A stretch of DNA of 64,000 nucleotides from Actinacidiphila acidipaludis (GCF_019890725.1 NZ_JAINZZ010000018.1:1-64000), one strand, 5' to 3'; numbered from the stretch's first letter, positions 1-8,872 are shown. Translations and numbers: made by a program. The notes: generated by a model not told the origin, from the letters alone.

Positions 1-55
1 CACGCCAAGTCCGCCCGATCGGGGTACGGGCGGAGCGGCGTGTGCGGCCGGCGCG

Positions 56-1153
56 CTAGGCGGCGACGACCGACTCGAAGGCGTGCAGGTACGGGTTGAC
101 CGGGCGGATCTCGCCGACGGTCAGCCCGGCCTCGGTCATCAGCGTGCTCAGGCTCTGCTTGGTGTGCTTGGCGCCGCCCACGTTGAGCAGCAGCAGCAGG
201 TCCATCGCGGTGGTGAACCGCATCGACGGGCTCTCGTCGACCAGGTTCTCGATGACCAGCACCCGGGCGCCGGGCTCGGCCGCGGCCACGACGTTCGCCA
301 GCGTCGCGCGGGTGCTGGCGTCGTCCCATTCGAGGATGTTCTTGATGACGTAGAGGTCCGCGCGCACCGGGATGGCCTCCCGGCAGTCGCCCGGCACCAG
401 GGTGACCCGGTCGGCGAGCGCGCCGCCGTCCCGCAGCCGCGGGTCGGCGCCGGCGACGACCGCCGGCAGGTCGAGCAGGGTGCCGGTCAGGCCGGGGGTC
501 TTCTCCAGCAGCCCGGCCAGCACCAGGCCCTGGCCGCCGCCGATGTCGGCGACGCTGCGGATCCCGGTCAGGTCGACGTACTCGGCCAGGTCGCGGGCCG
601 CCTGCCGGCTGGAGGCGGTCATGGCCCGGTCGAAGACCCGGGCGGACTCGCCGCCCTCGCTGTGCAGGTACTCGAAGAAGCTCTTCCCGAACAGCTCGGG
701 GAAGACGCCCTCGCCGGTGCGGACGGCGTCCGCCAGGCGCGGCCACGCCTGCCAGGTCCACGGCTCGGTGCACCACAGCGCGATGTGGCGCAGGCTGCCG
801 GGGGTGTCGTCGCGCAGCAGGCGGGACATGTCGGTGTGGACGAACGTGCCGCTCTCGGTCTCGGCGAACACGCCGTGGCTGGCCAGGGCACGCAGCAGCC
901 GGCGCAGCGCCTTCGGCTGGGTGCCGGTCGCGCGCGCGAGCTCCTCGGCGGTAGCCGGGGACTCGCCGAGGGCGTCGGCCAGTTGCAGGCCGGCCGCGGT
1001 GCGGACGGACGCCGCCGGCGCGGCGCCGAAGACGATCTCGCGCAGCCGCATCGAGGCGTTCGGGTCGGTGCCCGCGGCCTCCGGGCGGGCCGCCTGGGCG
1101 GCGGCACCGCCGGTGGTCCGGGTGGCGTTCGGGTTGGGTGGCGCGGTGGTCAT
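56..1153 (-). CDS. O-methyltransferase family protein (hydroxyneurosporene/caffeate OMT type)
   Basis: 365 residues, ATG start. The N-terminal part (about 35-115) looks like the winged-helix dimerisation domain of small-molecule O-methyltransferases. The SAM-binding loop is DIGGGQG at 203-209, followed by the Rossmann-type methyltransferase fold to the C terminus. Family members methylate hydroxyls of secondary metabolites or carotenoids using SAM. Oddity: where the family usually reads HDW with the catalytic histidine, this protein reads KNILEWDD, so the usual general base is absent. It lies 63 bp downstream of the secreted beta-helix gene on the same strand and may be cotranscribed. No biosynthetic cluster is visible here, so the substrate is unknown; the window edge hides what follows. 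Confidence 0.85.
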   Translation of the reverse strand: MTTAPPNPNATRTTGGAAAQAARPEAAGTDPNASMRLREIVFGAAPAASVRTAAGLQLADALGESPATAEELARATGTQPKALRRLLRALASHGVFAETESGTFVHTDMSRLLRDDTPGSLRHIALWCTEPWTWQAWPRLADAVRTGEGVFPELFGKSFFEYLHSEGGESARVFDRAMTASSRQAARDLAEYVDLTGIRSVADIGGGQGLVLAGLLEKTPGLTGTLLDLPAVVAGADPRLRDGGALADRVTLVPGDCREAIPVRADLYVIKNILEWDDASTRATLANVVAAAEPGARVLVIENLVDESPSMRFTTAMDLLLLLNVGGAKHTKQSLSTLMTEAGLTVGEIRPVNPYLHAFESVVAA

Positions 1154-1216
1154 GGGCGCCGCCTTTCTCCTGGGAAACGGGGGGACACCGGAGGGACTCC
1201 GGTTCGTGGTGACGGG

Positions 1217-2329
1217 TCAGCAGCGACCGGCGGGCAGCGAGACGCTGCACGAGTTGCCGGTGAAGGTGTTGCCGGTGGCGGTGGTGTCGCCGTCGGCCAG
1301 GTCGGCCGGGGCGTTGCCGGACAGGACGTTGTCGCGGATGGTGTTGCCGGTGTTCGGAACGCCGACGAAGCTCTTGAAGAGCACCACGCCGCCGGACATC
1401 ACCGAGGTGCCGGAGTTGCCGGTGACGATGTTCCGCTCCACCACGGTGTTCTCCACGCCGGTCAGCACGATGCCCGCGCCCTGCACGAACGGCAGGCGGG
1501 TGTTGGCGGCGCAGTACTTGGTGTTGTCGGTGACGACGTTGCCGCGCACCGTCAGGTCGCCGCCGCGCGGGGTGTTCTCGTCGCCGATGACGAACATGCC
1601 GGCGCAGTTCCCGCTCACCGAGTTGCCCTGCACGGACATGTCGCGCACCCGGCGCAGCACGACACCCATCTTGTTGCCGGTCAGCACGTTGCCGGACACC
1701 CGGGCGCCGTCCAGGTCGAGGGCGCCGCCCTCCTCGGAGGTGGTGTTCGCCAGGAAGATGCCGCCCTCGCCGTTGTTCGCGGCGCGGTTGCGGGTGAAGG
1801 TGGCGCGCACGGACTTCTGCTCGCCGATGCCGTACATCCCGTTGTCGGAGGCGTCCACCCTGGTGACGGTCAGCCGGTCGGTGCCGGACGCGGCGATGCC
1901 GTACTTCGCGAAGCCGGTGACGGTCAGGCCCTGCACGCGGACGTTCCGCACCGGGTGGTCGTCGGTGCCGGCCACGCAGATCCCGGCGCCGGTGGTGAAA
2001 CAGCTCGCCGCCGCCTTGGTGGTGGCGGTCGTGCTCGCGGGCTGCGCGGCGGGCCGCAGCGTCACCCGCTGGGCGCCGGCGCCGCGGATGGTCAGGCGCG
2101 GAACCGTGACCAGGACGCTCTCCCGGTACGTGCCCGGCATGATCTGGATGACGTCGCCCGGCCGGGCGGAGTCGACCGCCTGCTGGATCGACTGCCCGGG
2201 GGTGACGACGTGGACCGTCGCGGCGTCCGCGGACGGAGCCGCGACCAGTGCCGTGCCGGCGGCCGCGGCCGCGAGCACCCCCGCTGCCGCCAGGCGGCCA
2301 GGCCGCCGGGTCCCGTAACGCATGCTCAT
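1217..2329 (-). CDS. secreted right-handed parallel beta-helix protein (NosD/pectate-lyase-like fold)
   Basis: 370 residues from the ATG beginning MSMRYG; an in-frame upstream extension of 55 residues lacks secretory character and is not chosen. Residues about 10-40 form a signal peptide (Arg-rich start, Ala-rich core, ending near ADAA). The mature protein opens with a segment of the type QSIQQAVDSARPGDVIQI, typical of the first turn of NosD/periplasmic copper-binding beta-helices, and continues with many N-G/N-T turn motifs such as GNxVTGN spaced about 22-25 residues apart, the signature of a right-handed beta-helix. No lyase active site could be assigned. It is likely extracellular and carbohydrate- or cell-surface-related. 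Followed on the same strand by the methyltransferase. Confidence 0.85.
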   Translation of the reverse strand: MSMRYGTRRPGRLAAAGVLAAAAAGTALVAAPSADAATVHVVTPGQSIQQAVDSARPGDVIQIMPGTYRESVLVTVPRLTIRGAGAQRVTLRPAAQPASTTATTKAAASCFTTGAGICVAGTDDHPVRNVRVQGLTVTGFAKYGIAASGTDRLTVTRVDASDNGMYGIGEQKSVRATFTRNRAANNGEGGIFLANTTSEEGGALDLDGARVSGNVLTGNKMGVVLRRVRDMSVQGNSVSGNCAGMFVIGDENTPRGGDLTVRGNVVTDNTKYCAANTRLPFVQGAGIVLTGVENTVVERNIVTGNSGTSVMSGGVVLFKSFVGVPNTGNTIRDNVLSGNAPADLADGDTTATGNTFTGNSCSVSLPAGRC

Positions 2330-2545
2330 GTGCGCAACCCGCTTTCGAGGATGACCCCGTGACGCCACCTCGGGCCGGGGTCGGTGGATGTCAGAGGGCA
2401 CGGCACGGGACCGCCGCGCCTGCCGCCTCGAAGCTATGAGTGATGGCTGGGGGCCGCCACAGATGAGCACCCGCCCGGGTGCAGGCTCACCCACCGGTGT
2501 GCGGACCGCCCTCCCCGGGCGCGGACCGGCGCGTCGCGGGCGAGG

Positions 2546-3946
2546 TCAGCGGGGCCGGGTCGAGGGGTGCGGGCGGCGGTGGCCGCGGGGGTGCGGGGTC
2601 ACCTGCGGGGTGCGGGCCAGGTATACCCGTATCTCCGCGCCGCCCAGGACGCTGCGGCCGACCGCGACGTCCCCGCCGGTCGACTCCGCGACCCGCCGCA
2701 CGATGTCCAGCCCGAGGCCCGTCGACCCCTGACCGCCGTCCCCGTGCCCGCGCCGCACCGCCGCCGCCGGGTCGGCGACCCCGGGTCCGGCGTCGGACAC
2801 CAGCACGATCACCGCGTCGTCCGAGCTGTGCACGTCCACCGCGAACGCCGTGCCCTCCGGGGTGTGCCGGAAGACGTTGCCGAGCATCGCGTCCAGCGCG
2901 GCGGCCAGTTCGGCCCTGGCGACCGGCACCAGGGCCGGCCGGTCGGCGCCGGCGGTCCGCACCTCGCGCCCCTCGTCCTCCGCGAGCGCGGACCAGAACG
3001 CCATCCGCTCGCGGATCACCTCGGCGGCGTCGCAGCCGGTGGCGAGCGTGGCGGGGCTGCGGTGCTCGCGGGCGGTGCGGATGATCTGGTCGACCTCGCC
3101 CTCCAACTGGGCGACGGCCGCCCGGGTCTGGTCGGCGGCCGGGCCGTCGCCCAGCGAGGCGGTGTTGAGCCGCAGCACGGTCAGCGGGGTCCGCAGCCGG
3201 TGCGACAGGTCGGCGGCCAGTTCGCGCTCCGCGGCCAGGAGCTGCACCACCCGGTCGGCCATCGCGTTGAACGCCGACGCCGCGGACCGCAGTTCACCCG
3301 GGCCGTCCTCGGGCACACGGACGGCGAGGTCCCCTTCGCCGAGCCGGTGCGCGGCCCCGGCCAGCCGGACGGCGGGCCGGATCATGCGTGCGCCGAGCCG
3401 GTCCGCGATCGCCACCGACACCACGACCAGGGCGATGCCCACCCCGGCCAGCACCAGCCAGGCGCCGGTGACCCCGCGTGTGACGTCGCGCTGCGGCACG
3501 AACACCTCGACGACCGCGATGGTGCCGCTGCTGACCGCGGTGGGCCGGAGCAGCGCGTACCCGCCGGGCACCCGGACGGTGGCGGCCTCGCCGTGCGCCG
3601 AGGCCGCGTCCAGGTCGGCGCGCGGCGCCCGGTGCCGGCCGAGGTCGACGGCCGGGCTGCCGGTGGTGGCCGGGACGGTGACCGCGATCCGGTCCTCGGC
3701 GCCGGCCTGGGTGGTGGCCAGCGCTCGTTCGAGCTGGGCCCGGTCGGTGGTGATCGCCAGCGCGGGCGCGACGGCCGCGGCCTGGCGTTCGGCGTTGGTG
3801 AGCGCGCGGTCGCGGGCGAGCTCCTTCACCACCAGGCCGAGCGGCACGGCGAAGGCGATGACGACCATCGCGGTCACGGCCAGCGACACCCGGATCAGCG
3901 CCCAGCGCATGCCCGCCCGGTGCGGCCGTCCCGCCACCGCGCTCAC
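2546..3946 (-). CDS. two-component sensor histidine kinase
   Basis: 466 residues from a GTG that overlaps the TGA of the response regulator in a GTGA junction, so the pair is translationally coupled. Transmembrane segments lie at about 15-40 and 162-182, flanking an extracytoplasmic sensor of about 120 residues. A HAMP linker follows (about 183-235), then the DHp helix with the phospho-accepting His249 in DLSHRLRTPL. The HATPase domain has the N box (NVFRHTP), the G1 box (DAGPGV) and the G2 box (STGLGLDIV). It should autophosphorylate and pass phosphate to the upstream-encoded OmpR-type regulator. The signal is unknown; the small exported protein encoded divergently from the regulator is a natural candidate target or partner. 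Confidence 0.93.
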   Translation of the reverse strand: MSAVAGRPHRAGMRWALIRVSLAVTAMVVIAFAVPLGLVVKELARDRALTNAERQAAAVAPALAITTDRAQLERALATTQAGAEDRIAVTVPATTGSPAVDLGRHRAPRADLDAASAHGEAATVRVPGGYALLRPTAVSSGTIAVVEVFVPQRDVTRGVTGAWLVLAGVGIALVVVSVAIADRLGARMIRPAVRLAGAAHRLGEGDLAVRVPEDGPGELRSAASAFNAMADRVVQLLAAERELAADLSHRLRTPLTVLRLNTASLGDGPAADQTRAAVAQLEGEVDQIIRTAREHRSPATLATGCDAAEVIRERMAFWSALAEDEGREVRTAGADRPALVPVARAELAAALDAMLGNVFRHTPEGTAFAVDVHSSDDAVIVLVSDAGPGVADPAAAVRRGHGDGGQGSTGLGLDIVRRVAESTGGDVAVGRSVLGGAEIRVYLARTPQVTPHPRGHRRPHPSTRPR

Positions 3947-4632
3947 GCCGGAGGCTCCAGTTTCACGCCCACCCCGCGCAGCGTGTGCAGATAGCGCGGG
4001 CGCGCCGCGGTCTCCCCGAGCTTGCGGCGCAGCCACGACAGATGGACGTCGATGGTCTGGTCGTCGCCGTAGGACTGCTGCCACACCTCCGCGAGCAGCT
4101 CGCGGCGGGCCACGACCACCCCGGGCCGCGAGGCGAGGAAGGTGAGCAGGTCGAACTCGCGCCGCGTCAGGTCCAGCAGGGCGCCGTCGAGCACGGCCTG
4201 ACGGCGGCGCACGTCGATCTGCAGCCCGCCGACCTGGATCACGGAGTCGCCGGCCGGCGCCGAGGCCCGGCCGCGGGCGCGGCGCAGCACGGCGGTCAGC
4301 CGGGCCGACAGGTGCTCGGCGGAGAACGGTTTCACCAGGTAGTCGTCCGCGCCGGCGTTGAGCAGCCGGACCACCTCGGACTCGTCGTCGCGGGCGGTCG
4401 CCACGATCACCGGGACGTCGCTGAGGCCGCGCAGCATCTTCAGCGCCTCGGACCCGTCGAGGTCGGGCAGCCCCAGGTCCAGGATCACCACGTCGAAGCC
4501 GACCTGGGCGACCTCGCGCAGCGCCTCCAGCGCCGTGCCGACACTGCGCACGGTGTGCGCGGCGTCGGTGAGGTGCCGGATCAGCGCCGACCGTACGAAC
4601 TGGTCGTCCTCGACGACGAGCACACTTGCCAT
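3943..4632 (-). CDS. OmpR/PhoB-family response regulator
   Basis: 229 residues from the ATG of MASVLVVEDD; an in-frame 111-residue N-terminal extension is rejected because it falls in divergent promoter DNA and the receiver domain starts exactly here. The receiver domain (1-115) has acidic residues D9/D10, phospho-acceptor D52 in ILDLGLPD, the conserved Thr in VATARDD and the Lys in VKPF. A C-terminal winged helix (Trans_reg_C, about 135-229) contains the ...SWLRRKLGE... recognition region. It is first in an operon with the kinase (4-bp overlap). The 82-bp gap to the divergent exported-protein gene probably holds both promoters and any self-operator. Confidence 0.94.
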   Translation of the reverse strand: MASVLVVEDDQFVRSALIRHLTDAAHTVRSVGTALEALREVAQVGFDVVILDLGLPDLDGSEALKMLRGLSDVPVIVATARDDESEVVRLLNAGADDYLVKPFSAEHLSARLTAVLRRARGRASAPAGDSVIQVGGLQIDVRRRQAVLDGALLDLTRREFDLLTFLASRPGVVVARRELLAEVWQQSYGDDQTIDVHLSWLRRKLGETAARPRYLHTLRGVGVKLEPPA

Positions 4633-4714
4633 GCGCGGCAACCTAGCGGGTCCGGCCGCGCCGCGGCACCGCCCCTGGGTGCGGGGGCGCGCGGGGGTGG
4701 TGCAGTATGGCGCG

Positions 4715-5227
4715 GTGCGCAGAGGGCTCCTCCACGTCGGCGCGTGGGCGCTGACCACCGCGGCGGCGGTGACGCTGTCGTGGTTCGGGGTGCGCTCGGT
4801 CCTGCACGGCACGGCGTACGACCCGCCGCGGGCGCTGCCGATCGCGGCGCCGGCGAGCAGCCCGCCGCAGATCTCCGCCACGCACCGGCCGCGGCCCACC
4901 ACCGCCACCCCGCCTCCCGCCCGCCCGCCGGCCTCGGCGGTGCCGCCGCAACGGCCGCCGGGCACCCCGAAGTCCTCGGCGCCGGCCGGCGGGGGCAGCG
5001 GCGACGTCCACCCCTACGGGGTGCGGGGCGGCCGCGTGGTCCTGGACCTCCAGCCCGCCTCGGCCTCCCTGGTCTCGGCCACGCCCAACTCCGGCTGGCA
5101 GATGCAGGTGTGGACCCAGGACGGCTGGCTCCGCGTCACCTTCACCTCGTCCTCCGGCACCCAGGCCTCCTCCGTCTTCTGCACCTGGAACGGGCACGCC
5201 CCGTCGGTCCAGACATTCGAGGACTGA
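4715..5227 (+). CDS. small exported/membrane-anchored protein of unknown function
   Basis: 170 residues from GTG 4715 (VRRGLLHVGAWAL); a GTG at 4700 in frame is an alternative. Residues about 5-27 form one hydrophobic segment that could be a signal anchor. A Pro/Ala/Thr-rich linker (about 45-95) leads to a compact C-terminal domain rich in W, S and T with a single Cys (VFCTWNG). I recognise no family. It is divergent from the response regulator with about 80 bp between starts, which suggests it is controlled by that two-component system or takes part in its sensing. Its TGA stop is also the first base triplet of the 116-bp tandem repeat that follows. Confidence 0.7.
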   Translation: MRRGLLHVGAWALTTAAAVTLSWFGVRSVLHGTAYDPPRALPIAAPASSPPQISATHRPRPTTATPPPARPPASAVPPQRPPGTPKSSAPAGGGSGDVHPYGVRGGRVVLDLQPASASLVSATPNSGWQMQVWTQDGWLRVTFTSSSGTQASSVFCTWNGHAPSVQTFED

Positions 5228-5525
5228 CGCGCGAGCTCCCGGAGTGGATCGCCGACGGCACGTCCGCGCTTCGGGGGCAACGCAACGGCGGCGGTCCGCG
5301 AAGGGAGCGAGGAGGAAGACCGACCGAAAAAGGACCGGACCGACGCGCGAGCTCCCGGAGTGGATCGCCCACGGCACGTCCGCGCTTCGGGGGCAACGCA
5401 ACGGCGGCATTCCGCGAAGGGAGCGAGGAGGAAGACCGACCGAAAAAGGACCGGACCGACGCGCGAGCTCCCGCAGTGGATCGCCGACGGCACGTCCGCA
5501 CTCTCGGGGGCAACGCATCGGCGGC
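5226..5525. repeat. 116-bp tandem direct repeat, about 2.6 copies
   Basis: The block starting GACGCGCGAGCTCCC recurs at 5226 (as TGACGCG...), 5342 and 5458, a period of 116 bp. Copies 1 and 2 are almost identical; copy 3 diverges after about 65 bp. Each full copy ends in GAGGAGGAAGACCGACCGAA then GGACCGGACC. The related order GACGAGCGAGCC...GAGGAGGAGGACCGACCG is seen on the minus strand in the 89-bp repeat near 61790-61967, so both belong to one dispersed family. The array fills the space between two convergent genes and holds no credible gene. Confidence 0.9.
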
Positions 5526-5573
5526 GGGCTCGCCCGCGGGCTCCCGCACTGCTCCGCCGGACGGCGCACCCCC

Positions 5574-6443
5574 TCAGTCGAAGGTGCTGGCCGGGGGTTC
5601 GGGGGACGGGGTGGCGGTCGCGTCGGTGACGGGTGTGGCGCCGGCGGCGAAGTCGGCGAGGGTGCGGCCGTGGTCGACGCGGCCGGGGTGCGGGTCGGTG
5701 GCGACCCGCCGGGTGAACTCGGCGACGGGCAGCGGGCCGTCCGCGGCGAGCAGGATCGCGTTCCCGAACCGGCGTCCCCGCAGCACCGCCGGGTCCGCGG
5801 CCAGCGCGGCCTCCGCGAACGCGCCCCGCACCGTGGCGATCTGACCGCGGAGGAAGGTCAGCGCGCCGCCGTCCGTGAGGTTCGCCGCGTACCAGCCGCC
5901 GGGCCTGAGCACCCGCCGCACCTCGGCCAGGAACTCCGTGGTCGTCAGGTGCGCGGGGGTGCGGGCGCCGGCGAAGACGTCGGCGATGACCAGGTCGGCC
6001 CAGCCCTCGGGGAATCGGGCCAGCCCGGCGCGGGCGTCGCCGCCGCGCACCTTGATCCGCCAGGTGCGATCCCACGGCAGGTGCGCCCGGACCAGTTCGG
6101 TCAGCGCGGTGTCCGCCTCGACCGCCTGCTGGGTGGAGCGGGGACGGGTGTGCGCGGTGTACCGCGCGAGGGTGAGGGCCCCGCCGCCGAGGTGGACCAC
6201 GTGCACGGGCCGGCCCTCGGGCGCGAGGAGGTCGATGACGTGGCCGAGCCTGCGCTGGTACGGGAAGTCGAGGTGGCCGGGGTCGGCCAGGTCGACGTGC
6301 GACTGCGGTGCCCCGTCGAGGAGCAGCGTCCAGCCCTCGGGCCGCTCGCGGTCGGGCCGGAGTTCGGCCTGGCCGCCGTGCACGGCCGCGGAGACGGCCT
6401 CGCGGTCGCGTGCCCTGCCGCCGCCCTGCCTTCTGCCCGCCAT
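5574..6443 (-). CDS. spermidine-synthase-like methyltransferase-fold protein
   Basis: 289 residues, ATG start. After a basic N terminus the protein follows the polyamine synthase / SpeE-like Rossmann pattern: VVHLGGGALTLARY as the nucleotide-binding glycine loop (about 85-98), an acidic residue at the end of strand 2 (VEAD), VRGGDARAGLA, then DLVIADVFAG and a long C-terminal sheet. Such stand-alone actinobacterial proteins are usually annotated spermidine synthase, but true aminopropyltransferase residues were not verified, so the activity could be another SAM- or dcSAM-dependent transfer. Predicted cytoplasmic. Its last 20 residues are a Thr/Pro-rich tail. Monocistronic by appearance, convergent with the repeat-flanked exported-protein gene. 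Confidence 0.8.
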   Translation of the reverse strand: MAGRRQGGGRARDREAVSAAVHGGQAELRPDRERPEGWTLLLDGAPQSHVDLADPGHLDFPYQRRLGHVIDLLAPEGRPVHVVHLGGGALTLARYTAHTRPRSTQQAVEADTALTELVRAHLPWDRTWRIKVRGGDARAGLARFPEGWADLVIADVFAGARTPAHLTTTEFLAEVRRVLRPGGWYAANLTDGGALTFLRGQIATVRGAFAEAALAADPAVLRGRRFGNAILLAADGPLPVAEFTRRVATDPHPGRVDHGRTLADFAAGATPVTDATATPSPEPPASTFD

Positions 6444-6570
6444 ACCCCGATCATCGCAGGTCGCACCGGGGGGCGTCCGGGCGGGCGGTAGCGCGGGGTG
6501 GGCGTCACCCGCGGACGTCCGGACGCGTCGGGGGTCCCGCCGGCGGCACGACGGCGCGGCGGAGCGTCCG

Positions 6571-6996
6571 TCAGGCCGGCTGCGGGTCCTCGGGCACGGC
6601 GGGGCACAGCCCGTCCGCGAGTTCGATGGTGCGGGCGGCCTCGCCGAGCGCCGCCCTGAGCACCACCGGGTCGGTGAGGGACGTCGCGGCGGGCGGCGGC
6701 ACCAGCCAGCCCGTGTCCCGCACCGGCGGCGGGCCGTCGATGACGATCCCGCGGCCGTCGGTGCGGGTGCACGAACTGCCGGGCACGTCCCAGCAGTCGG
6801 CGGTACCCGGCGGCACCAGGAAGCCGAGGCTGGCGCCTGTGCTGTCGTGCAGGACCGGCCCGAGGCCGGTGCCCAGCCGGAGGATGTCGACGGCCTCCAG
6901 ACCCTGCCGGGACGGCACGGTCACCAGGTCGCACGGCGGCGGAAGTTCACTGTTCGCGCTGGGACAGGGGCTCTGCGACCCACTGGTGTCCGACAA
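6571..6996 (-). CDS. conserved actinomycete hypothetical protein
   Basis: 141 residues from TTG 6996 (LSDTSGS); the TTG is chosen because a strong GAGGAGGG Shine-Dalgarno lies 6 nt upstream, whereas the longer ATG form has none. The protein is soluble, with Cys-containing N-terminal segment SELPPPC, a central region of the type GFLVPPGTADCWDVPGS, and an acidic C-terminal helix (ALGEAARTIELADGLC). I have the impression of a family common in Streptomyces but cannot give it a function. No membrane segment or signal peptide. It is divergent from the secreted beta-propeller gene across a 380-bp gap. Confidence 0.7.
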   Translation of the reverse strand: MSDTSGSQSPCPSANSELPPPCDLVTVPSRQGLEAVDILRLGTGLGPVLHDSTGASLGFLVPPGTADCWDVPGSSCTRTDGRGIVIDGPPPVRDTGWLVPPPAATSLTDPVVLRAALGEAARTIELADGLCPAVPEDPQPA

Positions 6997-7376
6997 GGCA
7001 AACCCTCCTCGCGTGGGATTCGGCGCGGCGTGCGGTGCACGGTGTGCGGTGCGCCACACCACTACAACGCCGAACGGCGTCAACGGCTACGTCTCGCGCA
7101 GCCCTTCAGGGGTGGCGTTTCATGGCGTATTACGGATGCGCCATCCCGTTCGCATGCGCTTTCGACGTGTGCCGCACGGATATGCCGCGAGTGGGACCCG
7201 GCCGGATCCAGCGCGCGGGCCGTCCGGGTGACGCCCGGGTGACCGCCGGATGACACGGGAGAGTCCGCCGTGCAACCACCGGCCGCCCTCGCGTGTCTAC
7301 TCAACACAGGCGGTCGGCAGGGCAGTTGCCCGGGCCACCGGCCGAGCATCGTCCGAGCCCGGGGGGGGCTTTCCTC
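6997..7376. other. 380-bp divergent intergenic region
   Basis: Lies between the TTG-started hypothetical gene and the beta-propeller gene. It contains a short direct repeat (GTGCGGTGCACGGTGTGCGGTGCG near 7030, shown here as two GTGCGGTGC units) and an AT-richer patch around 7050-7150, which is where promoters for both genes would be expected. The short ORFs inside it lack Shine-Dalgarno sequences and typical codon use. I see no gene or strong operator. Confidence 0.4.
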
Positions 7377-8846
7377 ATGACGCACCGTAGCTCACGCATG
7401 CCCACATCCAGATTGCTGGCGGTCTCCGCGGCCGCCGTGCTGATGCCGCTGGCCCTGGCGGCCCCCGCGCTCGCCGGGACTCCGGGCACGCCCGGAACCA
7501 CGCCCGCGACCGCGGCCACGACCACAGCCACAGCCGCGCCTTCGACGACGACGGCGACCGCGCCCGCCGCACCCCAGGGCCCGAAGGCGACGGACGGCGG
7601 CCACGCGGCGCCGGACGCCCAGGCGCAGCCCGCCGTCCCGACCGGCGTCGTCACCCAGAGCCAGGTGCCGCAGGTGACCGCCGGCCAGCCGAACGGGGGG
7701 TTCACCCAGTTCACGGTGCGGCTGCCGGAGGGAACGACCGGCCCGCTGTCGGCGCTGCTCGCCTTCGAGCCCTACCAGTTGCCGCCCGCCGGCTACACCC
7801 CGTCCCGGGTCGCGGCGGCCCTCCACTCCTCGTGCTCGGTGAACGGCGGCCCGTACCGGGCGTGCGGCTGGCTCGGCGGGGTCGACGACGGCGACGACCC
7901 GCTGGCCGGATACGTGCGGCTGCCCATGCCCGCCGCCGACGCCGGCACCACCCTGACCTACCGGGTGCAGATCAGCGCGGACTACGGCACGCTGCCCGCC
8001 GACCAGTTGCTGCACGGCTGGCTGCGGGTCAGCGACGCCGACGGCAACGCGGTCGCGGTCGGCAGCGCGCAGGTCCAGTACCTCAAGGGCGAGGCGCCGG
8101 CCGGCCGCCGGGGCGTGCTCTACGCCCGGGACACCGCCGGCGTGCTGTGGCGGTACGAGGGCAACGACACCACGCAGTCCACCGAGCCGTTCAAGCCGCG
8201 GGCCAGGATCGGCGACGGCTGGAACGCGTACACCGCGATCGTGCCGCTGGGCGCGCAGTCCGCGGCCGCCACCGGCGACCTGCTGGCGCGCGACAAGGAC
8301 GGGGTCCTCTGGTACTACGTGCACACCGGTGACCCGGCGCGGCCGTTCGCGCCGCGGGTGCGGGTGGGCGCCGGCTGGAACATCTACACCGCCCTGAGCG
8401 CCACCTCGGACAGCACCGGCCGGCACGCCGACCTGGTGGCCCGCGACCAGGACGGCAACCTGTGGCGCTACCGCGCGACCGGCAACACCGGCGCGCCGCT
8501 CACGGGACGCGTCCTGGTCGGCGCCGGCTGGAACGCCTACACCGCGATCACCCCGTACGGCGACGGCGTCGTGGCCCGGGACGCCTCGGGCGTGCTGTGG
8601 TCGTACGGCGCCCGCCTGACCGACAACGGCGACGACCCGTTCGAGCCGCGCGTCAAGGTGGGCGCGGGCTGGAACGTCTACACCGCGCTGAGCCGCAGCA
8701 ACGTGGGGTACAACGCCGCCCCGGACTCGCTGATCGCGCGCGACGCGGCCGGCCGGCTCTGGTGGTACGGCCAGAAGTCGGCGCACATCCCGGGCGGCCG
8801 CACCTACGTCGGCGCCGGCTGGAACATCTACTCGGTGATCTTCTGA
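7377..8846 (+). CDS. secreted tachylectin-type beta-propeller protein (paralogue 1)
   Basis: 489 residues from ATG 7377 (MTHRSSRM). Signal peptide about 1-36 ending ALAG, then a Thr/Ala/Pro-rich linker to about 85. A domain at about 90-240 contains a Cys pair (SSCSVNGGPYRACGW) and a YRVQISADYG strand. The C-terminal half has five repeats of about 47-50 residues, each ending in the signature (V/I)GxGWNxYTA and containing LxARDxxGxLWxY. This matches the five-bladed tachylectin-2-like propeller that binds GlcNAc/GalNAc in characterised lectins, so sugar binding is an inference. A near-identical paralogue follows 26 bp downstream. Confidence 0.85.
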   Translation: MTHRSSRMPTSRLLAVSAAAVLMPLALAAPALAGTPGTPGTTPATAATTTATAAPSTTTATAPAAPQGPKATDGGHAAPDAQAQPAVPTGVVTQSQVPQVTAGQPNGGFTQFTVRLPEGTTGPLSALLAFEPYQLPPAGYTPSRVAAALHSSCSVNGGPYRACGWLGGVDDGDDPLAGYVRLPMPAADAGTTLTYRVQISADYGTLPADQLLHGWLRVSDADGNAVAVGSAQVQYLKGEAPAGRRGVLYARDTAGVLWRYEGNDTTQSTEPFKPRARIGDGWNAYTAIVPLGAQSAAATGDLLARDKDGVLWYYVHTGDPARPFAPRVRVGAGWNIYTALSATSDSTGRHADLVARDQDGNLWRYRATGNTGAPLTGRVLVGAGWNAYTAITPYGDGVVARDASGVLWSYGARLTDNGDDPFEPRVKVGAGWNVYTALSRSNVGYNAAPDSLIARDAAGRLWWYGQKSAHIPGGRTYVGAGWNIYSVIF

Positions 8847-8872
8847 TGCGTGACTCCCAGGGGGGACCTTCC

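Noticed and set aside
56..2329. Secondary-metabolite gene cluster
   Set aside because: Only one methyltransferase homologue is present; no synthase, tailoring set or resistance gene is next to it within the window.
83..2362. 759-residue plus-strand ORF
   Set aside because: It runs antisense through the methyltransferase and beta-helix genes, which have clear domains; the sequence is a compositional shadow.
5226..5525. CRISPR array
   Set aside because: The units are 116 bp and nearly identical throughout, with no unique spacers.
6571..6996. Prim-pol assignment for the small hypothetical protein
   Set aside because: Only vague resemblance in style to other streptomycete orphans; no motif could be pointed to.
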